From SW10 sp965657795 (GTDB lineage: Bacteria; Verrucomicrobiota; Verrucomicrobiia; Verrucomicrobiales; Akkermansiaceae): a stretch of 20,101 bases of DNA. The first letter of the stretch is position 1, and each line of letters begins with the position of its first letter. This document shows, piece by piece, positions 7,326-14,913 of the stretch. The notes under the pieces were generated by a model. The model saw only the letters and a list, made by a program, of their open reading frames with translations. It ran no database searches and was not told where the DNA came from. The position numbers and the translations under genes were made by a program. The stretch is taken from the NCBI GenBank assembly GCA_965657795.1, contig CBFHQJ010000093.1, positions 1 to 20,101 on the forward strand, written 5' to 3'.

Positions 7326-7327
7326 AA
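7307..7327 (-). repeat. Right arm of 21-bp inverted repeat
   Basis: Perfect reverse complement of 6829-6849, ending 8 bases before the DUF1501 start codon, so any base-paired stem would lie next to that gene's translation start. Confidence 0.9.
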
Positions 7328-7335
7328 AGTTCACC

Positions 7336-8757
7336 ATGTTCACCTCGCCTCAAATTTTCATCAACCGAAGAACGTTTTTGTCCCAAACCGGCCTCTCCTT
7401 CGGCTCCACCGCCCTCATCTCCCAGCTCATGCGCGCTGAGGGTCTCGTCGAAAAATACCCCGGCCTTTCCGGCTTCCCCCACCACATGCCCAAAGCAAAA
7501 CGCGTCATCTTTCTCTGCATGGCCGGCGGCCCGTCCCACCTCGAGACCTTCGACTACAAACCGCAACTCGACAAACTCAACGACCAAGCCATGCCCGAGT
7601 CCTTCACCAAGGGACAACCCATCGCCCAACTGCAAGGCAAAGCGCTCAAAGTGCAAGGCCACCTCACCAAGTTCAAAAAATACGGTCAGTCCGGCCAATA
7701 CATCTCCGACTTCCTCCCTTACCATCAAAAGATGGCCGATGACATCACCGTCATTCGCTCCATGGTCACCGAGCAGATTAACCACGACCCGGCCCACACC
7801 TTCATGAACACCGGCACCGCCATCAGCGGTCGCCCCTCCATGGGATCATGGATCAACTACGGCCTCGGCTCCGAATCCGAAAACCTTCCCGGCTTTGTCG
7901 TCCTCACTTCCGTCGGAGGCCGCAACCCCCAACCCATCGCCAGTCGCCAATGGGGATCCGGCTTCCTTCCTTCTCGCTTTCAGGGAGTCGAATTCAATTC
8001 CACCGGCGACCCCGTCCACTACGTCACCAATCCCAACGGCGTCGATCGACAACACCAAAGCGCCCTCATCAAAACCATTCAGAAACTCGACACGCAACGC
8101 AACGAGCTTGTCGACGACCCCGAAATTGCCACCCGTATCAGTGCCTATGAAATGGCCTTTCGCATGCAGGCTTCCGTTCCCGAACTCACCGACCTTTCCG
8201 GCGAGTCCAAAAAGACCCTCGACATGTACGGGGCCAAACCTGGCGACGGCTCATACGCCTCCAACTGCCTTCTCGCCCGACGCCTCATCGAAAAAGGAAC
8301 CCGCTTTGTGCAACTCTATCACCGCGGCTGGGACCACCACGGCGGCCTCGAAAAATACATGGGCATTTGCAGCAAGCTCACCGACCAACCCACCTGGGCC
8401 CTCCTCACCGACCTCAAACAACGCGGCTTGTTAGAAGACACCCTCGTCGTCTGGGGCGGCGAATTTGGCCGAACCCCAATGTTCCAGGGCAAAGGCGGAG
8501 CCGGTCGCGACCACCACATCAAAGGCTTCTCAATGTGGATGGCCGGAGGCGGCGTGAAGCCCGGTCTCAGCCACGGCGCGACCGACGAACTCGGCTACAA
8601 TGCCGTCGATGACGTCGTCCACGTTCGCGACTTCCACGCCACCCTCCTCCACCTCCTCGGCATCGACCACCATCGCTTCTCCAAAAAATTTCAAGGCCTC
8701 GACATGCGCCTCACCGGCGTCGAACCCGCCAAAGTCATCAAACAAATCCTAGCTTAA
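7336..8757 (+). CDS. DUF1501 family protein, Tat-exported
   Basis: 473 residues. The N-terminus carries a twin-arginine signal (NRRTFL at residues 10-15 followed by a hydrophobic stretch). The DUF1501 family belongs to the alkaline phosphatase/sulfatase-like fold. The visible landmarks are FLCMAGGPSHLETFDYKP near residue 57, INHDPAHTFMNTG near 149, VVWGGEFGRTPM near 370, and GRDHHIKGFSMWMAGGG near 390, ending in a C-terminal HHRFSKKFQGLDMRLTG. These His/Asp-rich motifs are consistent with metal binding. The family is nearly always the partner of a PSCyt/DUF1549/DUF1553 protein, as here, though its substrate is unknown. The start is set by the ATG directly upstream of the Tat signal. Full length, with no sign of decay. 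Confidence 0.94.
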   Translation: MFTSPQIFINRRTFLSQTGLSFGSTALISQLMRAEGLVEKYPGLSGFPHHMPKAKRVIFLCMAGGPSHLETFDYKPQLDKLNDQAMPESFTKGQPIAQLQGKALKVQGHLTKFKKYGQSGQYISDFLPYHQKMADDITVIRSMVTEQINHDPAHTFMNTGTAISGRPSMGSWINYGLGSESENLPGFVVLTSVGGRNPQPIASRQWGSGFLPSRFQGVEFNSTGDPVHYVTNPNGVDRQHQSALIKTIQKLDTQRNELVDDPEIATRISAYEMAFRMQASVPELTDLSGESKKTLDMYGAKPGDGSYASNCLLARRLIEKGTRFVQLYHRGWDHHGGLEKYMGICSKLTDQPTWALLTDLKQRGLLEDTLVVWGGEFGRTPMFQGKGGAGRDHHIKGFSMWMAGGGVKPGLSHGATDELGYNAVDDVVHVRDFHATLLHLLGIDHHRFSKKFQGLDMRLTGVEPAKVIKQILA

Positions 8758-8781
8758 CTCGATGCCGGAAAGATCAATTTA

Positions 8782-9177
8782 TCAGCGGGATTTAGCACCA
8801 TGCGCTTTCAATAGTTCTACGCATTTTTCAGCATCAGCCCGCTTCATTTCGGCAAGTTCAAGACCCCTTTCTGTTGCCTCCAGGAAATTAACATTCGCAC
8901 CTTTCTTTATCAAAAATTCAACGACCTCGGGCTGACCCGCACTCGCTGCTTCAGACAAGGGATATGAACCACCTCCTCCAGCCCAAGTCGGGGAAACCAA
9001 AGGATCAGCTCCTTCTGAAATCAGTCGTTCCATTTCACGAACATCCCCTCTTCTAGCTGTCTCGTTAAATTCCCACTGAATACCAGCGAGCCCATCTGAA
9101 AAAAGAGCCGGGGAAAACACACCGATCAAAATCCCCGCAATGAGAGAGATCGAAGAAACGACAATAAACTTGGACAT
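8782..9177 (-). CDS. Small membrane-anchored ankyrin-repeat protein
   Basis: 131 residues from the ATG at 9177. The longer frame to 9252 adds 25 residues ahead of the hydrophobic anchor and is less plausible. Residues about 4-27 form a signal anchor. Two to three ankyrin repeats follow: EFNETARRGDVREMERLISEG, then YPLSEAASAGQPEVVEFLIKK with GANVNF, and a degenerate last repeat ending ELLKAHGAKSR. Ankyrin repeats are protein-binding scaffolds, here probably exposed to the periplasm. The gene is convergent with DUF1501 (24-bp gap) and divergent from the esterase gene. No partner is evident. Confidence 0.85.
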   Translation of the reverse strand: MSKFIVVSSISLIAGILIGVFSPALFSDGLAGIQWEFNETARRGDVREMERLISEGADPLVSPTWAGGGGSYPLSEAASAGQPEVVEFLIKKGANVNFLEATERGLELAEMKRADAEKCVELLKAHGAKSR

Positions 9178-9263
9178 CACTCTACAATTTTCGGTGAATT
9201 TAAAGGCAGATCCAATCAAAAACCATTTCCGAAACCCATTCCTAACCCACAAAAGCCAACCCT

Positions 9264-10886
9264 ATGTTCTTCCGTTTCATTCATCTCCTTCCCCTTGCCC
9301 TTCTCCTCTCAGCGCAAGCCGCCGAGCCCGTCCGCGTCTTCCTCTTCGCCGGGCAATCGAACATGGAAGGAGCCGACACTGATCCCAAACTTGTCGAAAC
9401 CTTCCCCCCTTTCAAAGACGCCCTCAAGCCTTTCGAGAACGTTCGCTACTCCTTTCAATGCGGAGCCAACCACAAGTCAAACGGCTGGACCGATCTCCAA
9501 CCTGTGGGTAACAATTTTGGCCCTGAGATCACCTTCGCCCGCGCTTTCCGCCGACAAAGCAAAGCGCCTCTCGCCATCGTCAAGGATGCCTGGGGCGGCA
9601 CCACCCTCGTTAACGACTGGGCACCCGGTGGTGGCGACGAAAAAAGCAAAAAGCTCTACAACCGATTCATCACCCAGGTCCGCGACCGTCTGACCGATCT
9701 AACAAAAGAAGGCCTCACCTACCAAATCGAAGCCCTCGTGTGGCACCAGGGTGAAAACGATATGTTCCACCGCGAAGGCAAAAACCTCTACGAAAAGAAC
9801 CTCCGCAACTTCATCGCCCACGTTCGCAAAGACCTCTCCGTCCCCGATCTCAAAGTCTACATTGGCGAAATCAGCACCAAAGGCATCTGGGGCATGGACA
9901 ACCGCACCAATGTCGCCCTCATTCGGAAACAACAAATGGCCGTCGTAGAATCAGACCCAAATGTCACTTTCGTCCCGACTTCCCATCTCTCTTTTAAAGT
10001 CGGCCGTCCCTTCGGACTCCACTACCACTTCGGCACTCTCGGCCAACTTCAACACGGGGAAGCCTACGCGAAATCATACTTCGCCAAACCATCGCCAATC
10101 AAAGAACAGAAAACACCGGTGGTCAAAGCGATTCAGGCCAAGCTCTTTATCCTCGGCGGACAACGAAATATGGAAGGCGAGGAAGCCTGGCTCTCCGAGC
10201 TCAAAAAAGATCCTAAAACCGCAGATCTTGTCGGTTCCCAACCAGCCCTTTTCCGATACGACCTTGGTGGCGGGGATACCTCGAATGGATGGCAATTCTT
10301 CAAGCCCGCAGCCCATCTTGGTAACTTTGGTCCGGAACTAAGCTTCGCTAAAAAAATCATCACCACCCGGAAATACGATCAGATCCACGCCATCTACAAA
10401 TTCACCGACAGCGGTTCGCAATCACTCGACTGGCTCCCGGGAGGTTCAAAAGAAAAATACCGCGATCGCTACCAACTCTGGATCAACGGAATCAAAGAAA
10501 GCCGGGACTCTCTCTTAAGGGATAGCTACGATTGCGAGATCCAGGCCATATTCTGGCACTGTGGCGAGAACGACCGCGCCCTTACCTGGATGGCTGACAA
10601 GTACGCCGCGCGTTTCCAAACCTTCATGAACGCCACCCGCAAGGATCTCGGACTCCCAAATCTCCCCTTCATTCTCACCGAGCAACCCCCGCTCCCCTCG
10701 ACCATTTCCGGCGATAAAAAACTCTACGACCTCAACGCCGACCTAGAAGCCCTCGCCGCCAAAGATCCCAATTTCCACTTCATCAAAACCGCAGACCTCC
10801 CACACGGCCCCGTTCTCTTCGGCACCCAAGGAACCATCGCCCTCGGCGAACGCATGGCCGATGCCTGGCTAAAAATTCAGAACTAA
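9264..10886 (+). CDS. Secreted tandem SASA-domain esterase (sialate O-acetylesterase-like)
   Basis: 540 residues with a signal peptide at about 1-20. Two SASA (DUF303, CE6-like) domains lie in tandem. Domain 1 (about 22-270) has FLFAGQSNMEG with nucleophile Ser32, WGGTTLVNDW, LVWHQGEND at about 158-166, and a C-terminal LHYHFGTLGQLQHGEAYA holding the likely catalytic His. Domain 2 (about 285-540) aligns throughout, but the nucleophile position reads GGQRNMEG with Arg301, and the QGEND block is WHCGEND. Domain 2 is therefore probably catalytically dead and may bind substrate or stabilise the protein. Family enzymes remove acetyl groups from sialic acids or plant and algal polysaccharides. The next gene begins 20 bp downstream on the same strand, so co-transcription is likely. 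Confidence 0.92.
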   Translation: MFFRFIHLLPLALLLSAQAAEPVRVFLFAGQSNMEGADTDPKLVETFPPFKDALKPFENVRYSFQCGANHKSNGWTDLQPVGNNFGPEITFARAFRRQSKAPLAIVKDAWGGTTLVNDWAPGGGDEKSKKLYNRFITQVRDRLTDLTKEGLTYQIEALVWHQGENDMFHREGKNLYEKNLRNFIAHVRKDLSVPDLKVYIGEISTKGIWGMDNRTNVALIRKQQMAVVESDPNVTFVPTSHLSFKVGRPFGLHYHFGTLGQLQHGEAYAKSYFAKPSPIKEQKTPVVKAIQAKLFILGGQRNMEGEEAWLSELKKDPKTADLVGSQPALFRYDLGGGDTSNGWQFFKPAAHLGNFGPELSFAKKIITTRKYDQIHAIYKFTDSGSQSLDWLPGGSKEKYRDRYQLWINGIKESRDSLLRDSYDCEIQAIFWHCGENDRALTWMADKYAARFQTFMNATRKDLGLPNLPFILTEQPPLPSTISGDKKLYDLNADLEALAAKDPNFHFIKTADLPHGPVLFGTQGTIALGERMADAWLKIQN

Positions 10887-10906
10887 TCACCTTCCACTTC
10901 CCCCCT

Positions 10907-11320
10907 ATGAAAAAACTCGCGTTCCTCCTCTCACTTGCTCTCCCCGCGACCGCTCTCGCCGATGACCTTCAAAAAGGCCTGGCTGACCTCACCTCAAAAG
11001 GGAAACGACAGCTCCCCGAAATCCCCGACTTCACCAAGGGCGGTAGAAAGAACGACCGCCACGATTGGAATCTCGGACCCACCGGCGCGCGCGGATGGAT
11101 GTGGGGAATGTCCCTGCGCTCCGACTTTGCCCGACAAATCCTCATCACCAAAGTTGCTCCCGGCTCACCCGCCGACGGAGTCCTCAGAGTCGACGACGTC
11201 ATTCTGGGAATTAACGACAAAAAGTTTCAAAGCGATGCCCGAATCGCCTTCGGCAAAGCCATCACCGAAGCTGAAAAAAAAAGAAAACCGAGGAGAACTC
11301 AGGCTCCTATGTTGGCGTGA
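10907..11320 (+). CDS. N-terminal fragment of the PDZ/toroid protein
   Basis: 137 residues as read. The signal peptide is MKKLAFLLSLALPATALA. A PDZ domain begins near residue 60, with LITKVAPGSPADGVLRVDDV (about 85-104) as the typical ligand-groove and GD-like motif. Sense sequence continues to ITEAEKK, then the A9 run shifts the frame and the protein ends in a meaningless tail RKPRRTQAPMLA. With one A less the frame continues as KKENRGELRLLCWRDGKTK, which completes the PDZ domain. If translated alone it would be a secreted half PDZ domain. Confidence 0.75.
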   Translation: MKKLAFLLSLALPATALADDLQKGLADLTSKGKRQLPEIPDFTKGGRKNDRHDWNLGPTGARGWMWGMSLRSDFARQILITKVAPGSPADGVLRVDDVILGINDKKFQSDARIAFGKAITEAEKKRKPRRTQAPMLA

Positions 11321-12983
11321 CGGCAAAACAAAGACTCTCACCCTGAAACTTAAGGTGATGGGGACCTATGGCAAACTCTCCCCCACCGATTGCGAGAAAT
11401 CCGCAATGATCATGGAGGATGCCTGTCGCCACATTGCAAAAAACGGTATCGGCCGCGACATCACCGGACATGTCAACGCCCTCGGCTTGCTGGCCAGCGG
11501 CGACGATAAATACCTTCCCATGGTCCGCGAATACGCCCGCTCCCTTCAGGTCAAAGATGCCTACCGAATGTCCTCATGGAGGATGGGCTACATGAACATT
11601 TTTCTTTCTGAATACTACCTCCTCACCAAAGACGAGCAGGTCCTTCCCAAAATCCGGGAGATGGCACTCTACCTTGCCGGCGGACAAAGCCTTGTCGGAA
11701 CCTGGGGCCACAACAACGCCAGAGAAGGAGGCATCCTCCTCGGCTATGGTGCCATGTGCCAACCTTCCCTTTCGTGTGCAGTTTCACTCATCCTCAACCA
11801 GAGATGTGGTGTCGACGACCCCATTGTCGAAGAAGCGATTCGCAAGTCAGAGATCTTCTTCTCCAGCTTCGTCAATAAAGGTAACATTCCTTACGGCGAT
11901 CACTCGCCTCGAGAAGTTCACGACAGTAATGGCCGCAGCTCTCTCGCCGTCATTTTCTTCGACCTTCTTGGCAATCCCGAAGCTTACCAATTCTTCGCCC
12001 GCATGACCGTGGCCTCTTACAGTCAGCGCGAAGAAGGTCACACCGGCAACTTCTGGAGCTACGCCTGGGGACCACTTGGCGCCATGAGAGCCGGCCCCGA
12101 AGCCGCCGCTGCCTTCATGGAAAAGCAACAATGGTTTTACGATCTCGAAAGACAATGGGACGGCGGCTTCACCTACCAAGGAGGAGCCAACATGAGTGGC
12201 TCGGAACACACCACTCCAGGCTGGGACACCACTGGAGCCCGCCTCCTCACCTACGCCATGTCCCTACGAAAACTCGAAATTACCGGACGCGGCCTCAAGC
12301 TCGAAAAAGCCCTCACCGGCCAAGCTCTCGCCGACACCCTGATCGCCGGTGAAGGATACAACGTCTGGCATCGTCAAGGACTCATCAAGACCGATACCTT
12401 CGACACCCTTCCGGATAACGAGCTCCTCAGACACCTCAACACCTGGTCCATACCCTTGCGAATCCGTGCTGCCAAATCCCTCGCCAAAAAGCCCACCAAC
12501 CACGTCCCCACCCTCATCAAGATGCTCGATATCGAGGACCGCGAAATCATTCTAGGCGGAATTTACGGGCTCGAATATCAAGGCCCAAAAGCCGCACCCG
12601 CCATCGATGGTTTGGTCGCTCTTCTCACTCATGAAGACGAATGGATTCGCTTTCGAGCCGGTTGCGCCCTCTGCGCGATAGGAGAACCCGCCCGCAAAAA
12701 GGCGGTCCCAGTCCTCCTTAAATCGGCAACCACCACAATGCCAAACGATCCTCGCGAGATGAACCAACGTTACGTCGCCTTCGTCCTTTGGGGTGATGGC
12801 GCCAACGGCTCACCTCGCGGCCTCCTTCGTCGCAACATGAAGGGGGTTGATCAAAAACTCCTCATCCCCGCCATACGCCGACTCATCCGAAATCAAGACG
12901 GCCTCGTTCGAAACTTCGTAGCCAAGGGGATGGATCAAATGAGCTTTGAAGACCTCGCCCCGCTCTGGGATGATATCGCCTGA
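11274..12983 (+). CDS. Middle fragment of the PDZ/toroid protein
   Basis: Homologous sequence starts at the A9 run. Upstream bases in this frame (an open frame back to 10935) are out-of-frame reading of the signal peptide and PDZ. An internal ATG at 11358 could start an isolated product. The segment holds the end of the PDZ domain (ELRLLCWRDGKTKTLTLKLK) and then a helical barrel-like domain with repeated Trp/Gly-rich turns (GGQSLVGTWGHNNAREGG; NFWSYAWGPLGAMRAGPEAA; WDGGFTYQGGANMSGSE). Such domains resemble terpenoid-cyclase/glycosidase toroids. HEAT-like helices follow (LRIRAAKSLAKKP; WIRFRAGCALCAIGEPARKK). It stops at TGA in mid-repeat. Confidence 0.75.
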   Translation, partial: KKKENRGELRLLCWRDGKTKTLTLKLKVMGTYGKLSPTDCEKSAMIMEDACRHIAKNGIGRDITGHVNALGLLASGDDKYLPMVREYARSLQVKDAYRMSSWRMGYMNIFLSEYYLLTKDEQVLPKIREMALYLAGGQSLVGTWGHNNAREGGILLGYGAMCQPSLSCAVSLILNQRCGVDDPIVEEAIRKSEIFFSSFVNKGNIPYGDHSPREVHDSNGRSSLAVIFFDLLGNPEAYQFFARMTVASYSQREEGHTGNFWSYAWGPLGAMRAGPEAAAAFMEKQQWFYDLERQWDGGFTYQGGANMSGSEHTTPGWDTTGARLLTYAMSLRKLEITGRGLKLEKALTGQALADTLIAGEGYNVWHRQGLIKTDTFDTLPDNELLRHLNTWSIPLRIRAAKSLAKKPTNHVPTLIKMLDIEDREIILGGIYGLEYQGPKAAPAIDGLVALLTHEDEWIRFRAGCALCAIGEPARKKAVPVLLKSATTTMPNDPREMNQRYVAFVLWGDGANGSPRGLLRRNMKGVDQKLLIPAIRRLIRNQDGLVRNFVAKGMDQMSFEDLAPLWDDIA

Positions 12984-13013
12984 GGAGTCGAAAACCCTTC
13001 ACCCAGCGGCATC

Positions 13014-13385
13014 ATGTTCAATGCCGAAATCCGCGAAACCGGGATGAAGCTTTTGGCTAAATATAACTTTAAAGAAGCTGTTCCGGTCACCGCCAGATTT
13101 GTTCTAAGCATGAAACCACACGGATCCCAGGCTCGAATCTTCCGCATCATGGACGTACTCAAAAGCTTCGGCACGGAAGCTAAAACAGCGCTCCCCTCGC
13201 TCTACAAAGCGCGCGCCTATTACCAAGCCAATCTCGGCCCCGGCAAACTCCTCGAATTCCCAACCTGGGCCACGAAGGAACTTTTCAAAGGCCTCAATGA
13301 AGGAATTGCCGCCATCGAAAGCGCAACTGAATCTCCCAGTGACCTCAAGTCATTCGAGGACATGAAGTCGGAGAATGCGGAGTAA
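13014..13385 (+). CDS. C-terminal fragment of the PDZ/toroid protein
   Basis: 123 residues in the same frame as the preceding segment, separated from it only by the TGA and ten sense codons (GVENPSPSGI). The sequence continues the helical repeats: MFNAEIRETGMKLLAKYNFK, FRIMDVLKSFGTEAKTALPS, and a C-terminal helix LFKGLNEGIAAIESA. No SD or signal precedes ATG 13014. It is best read as the tail of the larger protein, with the TGA perhaps derived from an arginine CGA codon by one transition. Confidence 0.65.
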   Translation: MFNAEIRETGMKLLAKYNFKEAVPVTARFVLSMKPHGSQARIFRIMDVLKSFGTEAKTALPSLYKARAYYQANLGPGKLLEFPTWATKELFKGLNEGIAAIESATESPSDLKSFEDMKSENAE

Positions 13386-13402
13386 CACTCCGATCCATTT
13401 CA

Positions 13403-14806
13403 TTAAAACTGCTTCAAAAACGCATGAATAGCCCCCGCTTCCAGCGACCGGGCATTCCCTGTTTTAGATGTCAGGAAGATCCCCAACACCCGACCGCGTT
13501 CATCGACAAGGGGGCCGCCGCGGCACCCGCGCGAGGCATCCAGCGCAAGCTTGGAGGTGGGTTGATTATTCCATCCATCCATTGGAGCAAGAACGGTGCA
13601 GGAACTCGCAGCTGCGATAGTCGCCTTATGATCTACAAATCCAAAAAGGTTGAGCTTTAGCCCCGGCTTCAGGTCCCCGCGGTCGCCAATCGGCAACAGT
13701 TCATGGCCTTCGTGCTCGATCTTAAGAGCGGCAATGTCATGACCTTGCGAAACCCCGAGAACTTCGGCGGTGAACTTCTGTCCATCCTCCAAAGTCACCG
13801 TCACCGGTAACACCTCCCGGTCCTTGTTTAAAAGGAGCCACTTGCAAGCGATGATATATCCGCCTGCCTTGTAAAAGAACCCACTCTCATTTCCGTTCTT
13901 GGTGGAAACCCTGACGCAAGCGGGAGCGACATTTCGCGACAGAGCCAGACCTTCCAGGGGCTTGTAATCTTCGGCAGTAACCTCGGCTTCCTCGCTTTTC
14001 AACGCCATTGCCCGATCAAGTTCACCAAGCCTCTGCCACAAATTAATTGAGGAACCAACATAGCCTTCAGCAGCCAGCTGGCTGGCCAATTTTGACCCCA
14101 CTCGAAACCGGGCCAAATCACTTCCGGCCCTTCGGTAAAAATCATAAGACAACTCAAGCTCACCGGCGTCGGCAGCATGAGCCGCCAGAGTCAGCCAGCG
14201 GTCTTTGTTCGCGACTCGATTCCGGATAAATTGAATTCGGGATTCATCATACTGCAAGGCAGGTCGATCCACCCAGGCTGTTCGCTTTACAATGGTCGCC
14301 AACAGCGTTGCCAAAGTCAGAAGCACATCATCCTCTTTTGAAAACTTCAAGTCTCCCAGCATCCGTTCGAAGTCTGCAACCTCTTCAGCCCACTCCTTGG
14401 AATGAGCCTCCTTCGCCCACTGCGACTCCCGGCGTTGTTCCTTGGCGTCGCGAAAAGCTGCGGCTGCCGCCAACTTGTTGACCCGACCGTGGATATTCGG
14501 TTTGAGCCAATTGCGACCGTTCTTATCAAACTGCTTGGCCTTCGCCTCCCGCTCTTCAGCCAACTTGCGACCCTCGTTCATCTTGAGTTCCTTGGTAAAG
14601 ATTCGCTTCACGCTACGGTGCATTTTTTTACCAAGGGTCACCGTGCGTGGATCTCCCCCGGCGATTAAGCTGTTCAGCTTCTCGAGGACAAGCTTGGCGC
14701 TCTCGATACTCGGTTCCTCGAGATGCTTGACAGCCTCACCCAGTTCCGAACCCTTCAGTGAAGGAAGCAGCAATAGAGAGAGGATGATGAGAATGGACCT
14801 TTTCAT
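13403..14806 (-). CDS. Secreted trypsin-fold protein with degenerate catalytic triad
   Basis: 467 residues from the ATG at 14806, chosen because MKRSILIILSLLLLPSLKG is a clean signal peptide (an open frame to 14902 adds 32 residues before it). Residues about 20-300 are helical, with charged Ala/Glu/Lys-rich stretches and a TPR-like stretch (ELELSYDFYRRAGSDLARF). Residues about 305-465 follow a DegP/HtrA-like serine protease domain. Only Asp of the triad is kept, D357 in GHDIAALKI. The His site (usual TNAHVV) reads ACKWLL, so Trp323 replaces His. The Ser site (usual GNSGGPLV) reads GCRGGPLV, so Arg429 replaces Ser. The fold motifs are otherwise well kept (GGPLVDERGRVLGIF). It is most likely a non-proteolytic scaffold or binding protein. 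Convergent with the PDZ gene, divergent from argC. Confidence 0.88.
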   Translation of the reverse strand: MKRSILIILSLLLLPSLKGSELGEAVKHLEEPSIESAKLVLEKLNSLIAGGDPRTVTLGKKMHRSVKRIFTKELKMNEGRKLAEEREAKAKQFDKNGRNWLKPNIHGRVNKLAAAAAFRDAKEQRRESQWAKEAHSKEWAEEVADFERMLGDLKFSKEDDVLLTLATLLATIVKRTAWVDRPALQYDESRIQFIRNRVANKDRWLTLAAHAADAGELELSYDFYRRAGSDLARFRVGSKLASQLAAEGYVGSSINLWQRLGELDRAMALKSEEAEVTAEDYKPLEGLALSRNVAPACVRVSTKNGNESGFFYKAGGYIIACKWLLLNKDREVLPVTVTLEDGQKFTAEVLGVSQGHDIAALKIEHEGHELLPIGDRGDLKPGLKLNLFGFVDHKATIAAASSCTVLAPMDGWNNQPTSKLALDASRGCRGGPLVDERGRVLGIFLTSKTGNARSLEAGAIHAFLKQF

Positions 14807-14913
14807 TTCAGCGACAACCAAGATGTGCACGCAAAAGCCCAATTGTTCAAGGATGGGAATTCCCGCCTTTTCGCGCTTGCCCCGCGCGAAGCTCCGTCGC
14901 ACAACCTCAACCG
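14807..14913. promoter_or_regulatory. Divergent upstream region between the protease-like gene and argC
   Basis: 107 bp. It holds a 10-bp perfect palindrome GGGAATTCCC (14855-14864) and a hairpin with arms TTCGCGC (14870-14876) and GCGCGAA (14884-14890) 23 bases before the argC start. Promoters for both genes must lie here, but no convincing -35/-10 pair or ArgR-type operator is visible. Confidence 0.3.

Larger units (their letters stand above)
6829..7327 (+). mobile_element. IVS-like cassette: four-helix-bundle gene framed by an inverted repeat
   Basis: A 21-bp perfect inverted repeat (6829-6849 with 7307-7327; about 25 of 27 if extended inward) encloses the S23-type gene at 6863-7237. In RNA the ends would pair and leave the gene in the loop. 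This is the architecture of intervening sequences in some 23S rRNA genes, which carry the same protein family and whose base stem is cut by RNase III. Here the unit lies between the cytochrome gene and its usual DUF1501 partner and begins at the cytochrome stop codon. That the unit is or was mobile is inference from this layout. Confidence 0.5.
10907..13385 (+). pseudogene. Broken gene: secreted PDZ, alpha-toroid and HEAT-repeat protein
   Basis: Three open segments read as one protein of about 825 residues if one A is removed from the A9 run at 11274-11282 and the in-frame TGA at 12981-12983 is read through. In order: signal peptide (1-18), PDZ domain (about 60-150, interrupted by the frameshift), an alpha/alpha-toroid-like domain rich in WGHNNAREGG, GYGAMCQPSLSC and WDGGFTYQGG motifs, and C-terminal HEAT-like repeats. 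The layout resembles Verrucomicrobiota proteins I recall as DUF6288; that label is from memory. The downstream frames still read well, so decay would be recent. Slippage at A9, or assembly error, are alternatives. Probably co-transcribed with the esterase gene. Confidence 0.7.

Noticed and set aside
10935..11273. Start of the middle fragment at the ATG 10935
   Set aside because: This part is an out-of-frame reading of the signal peptide and PDZ domain; its Ser/Pro-rich translation has no family features.
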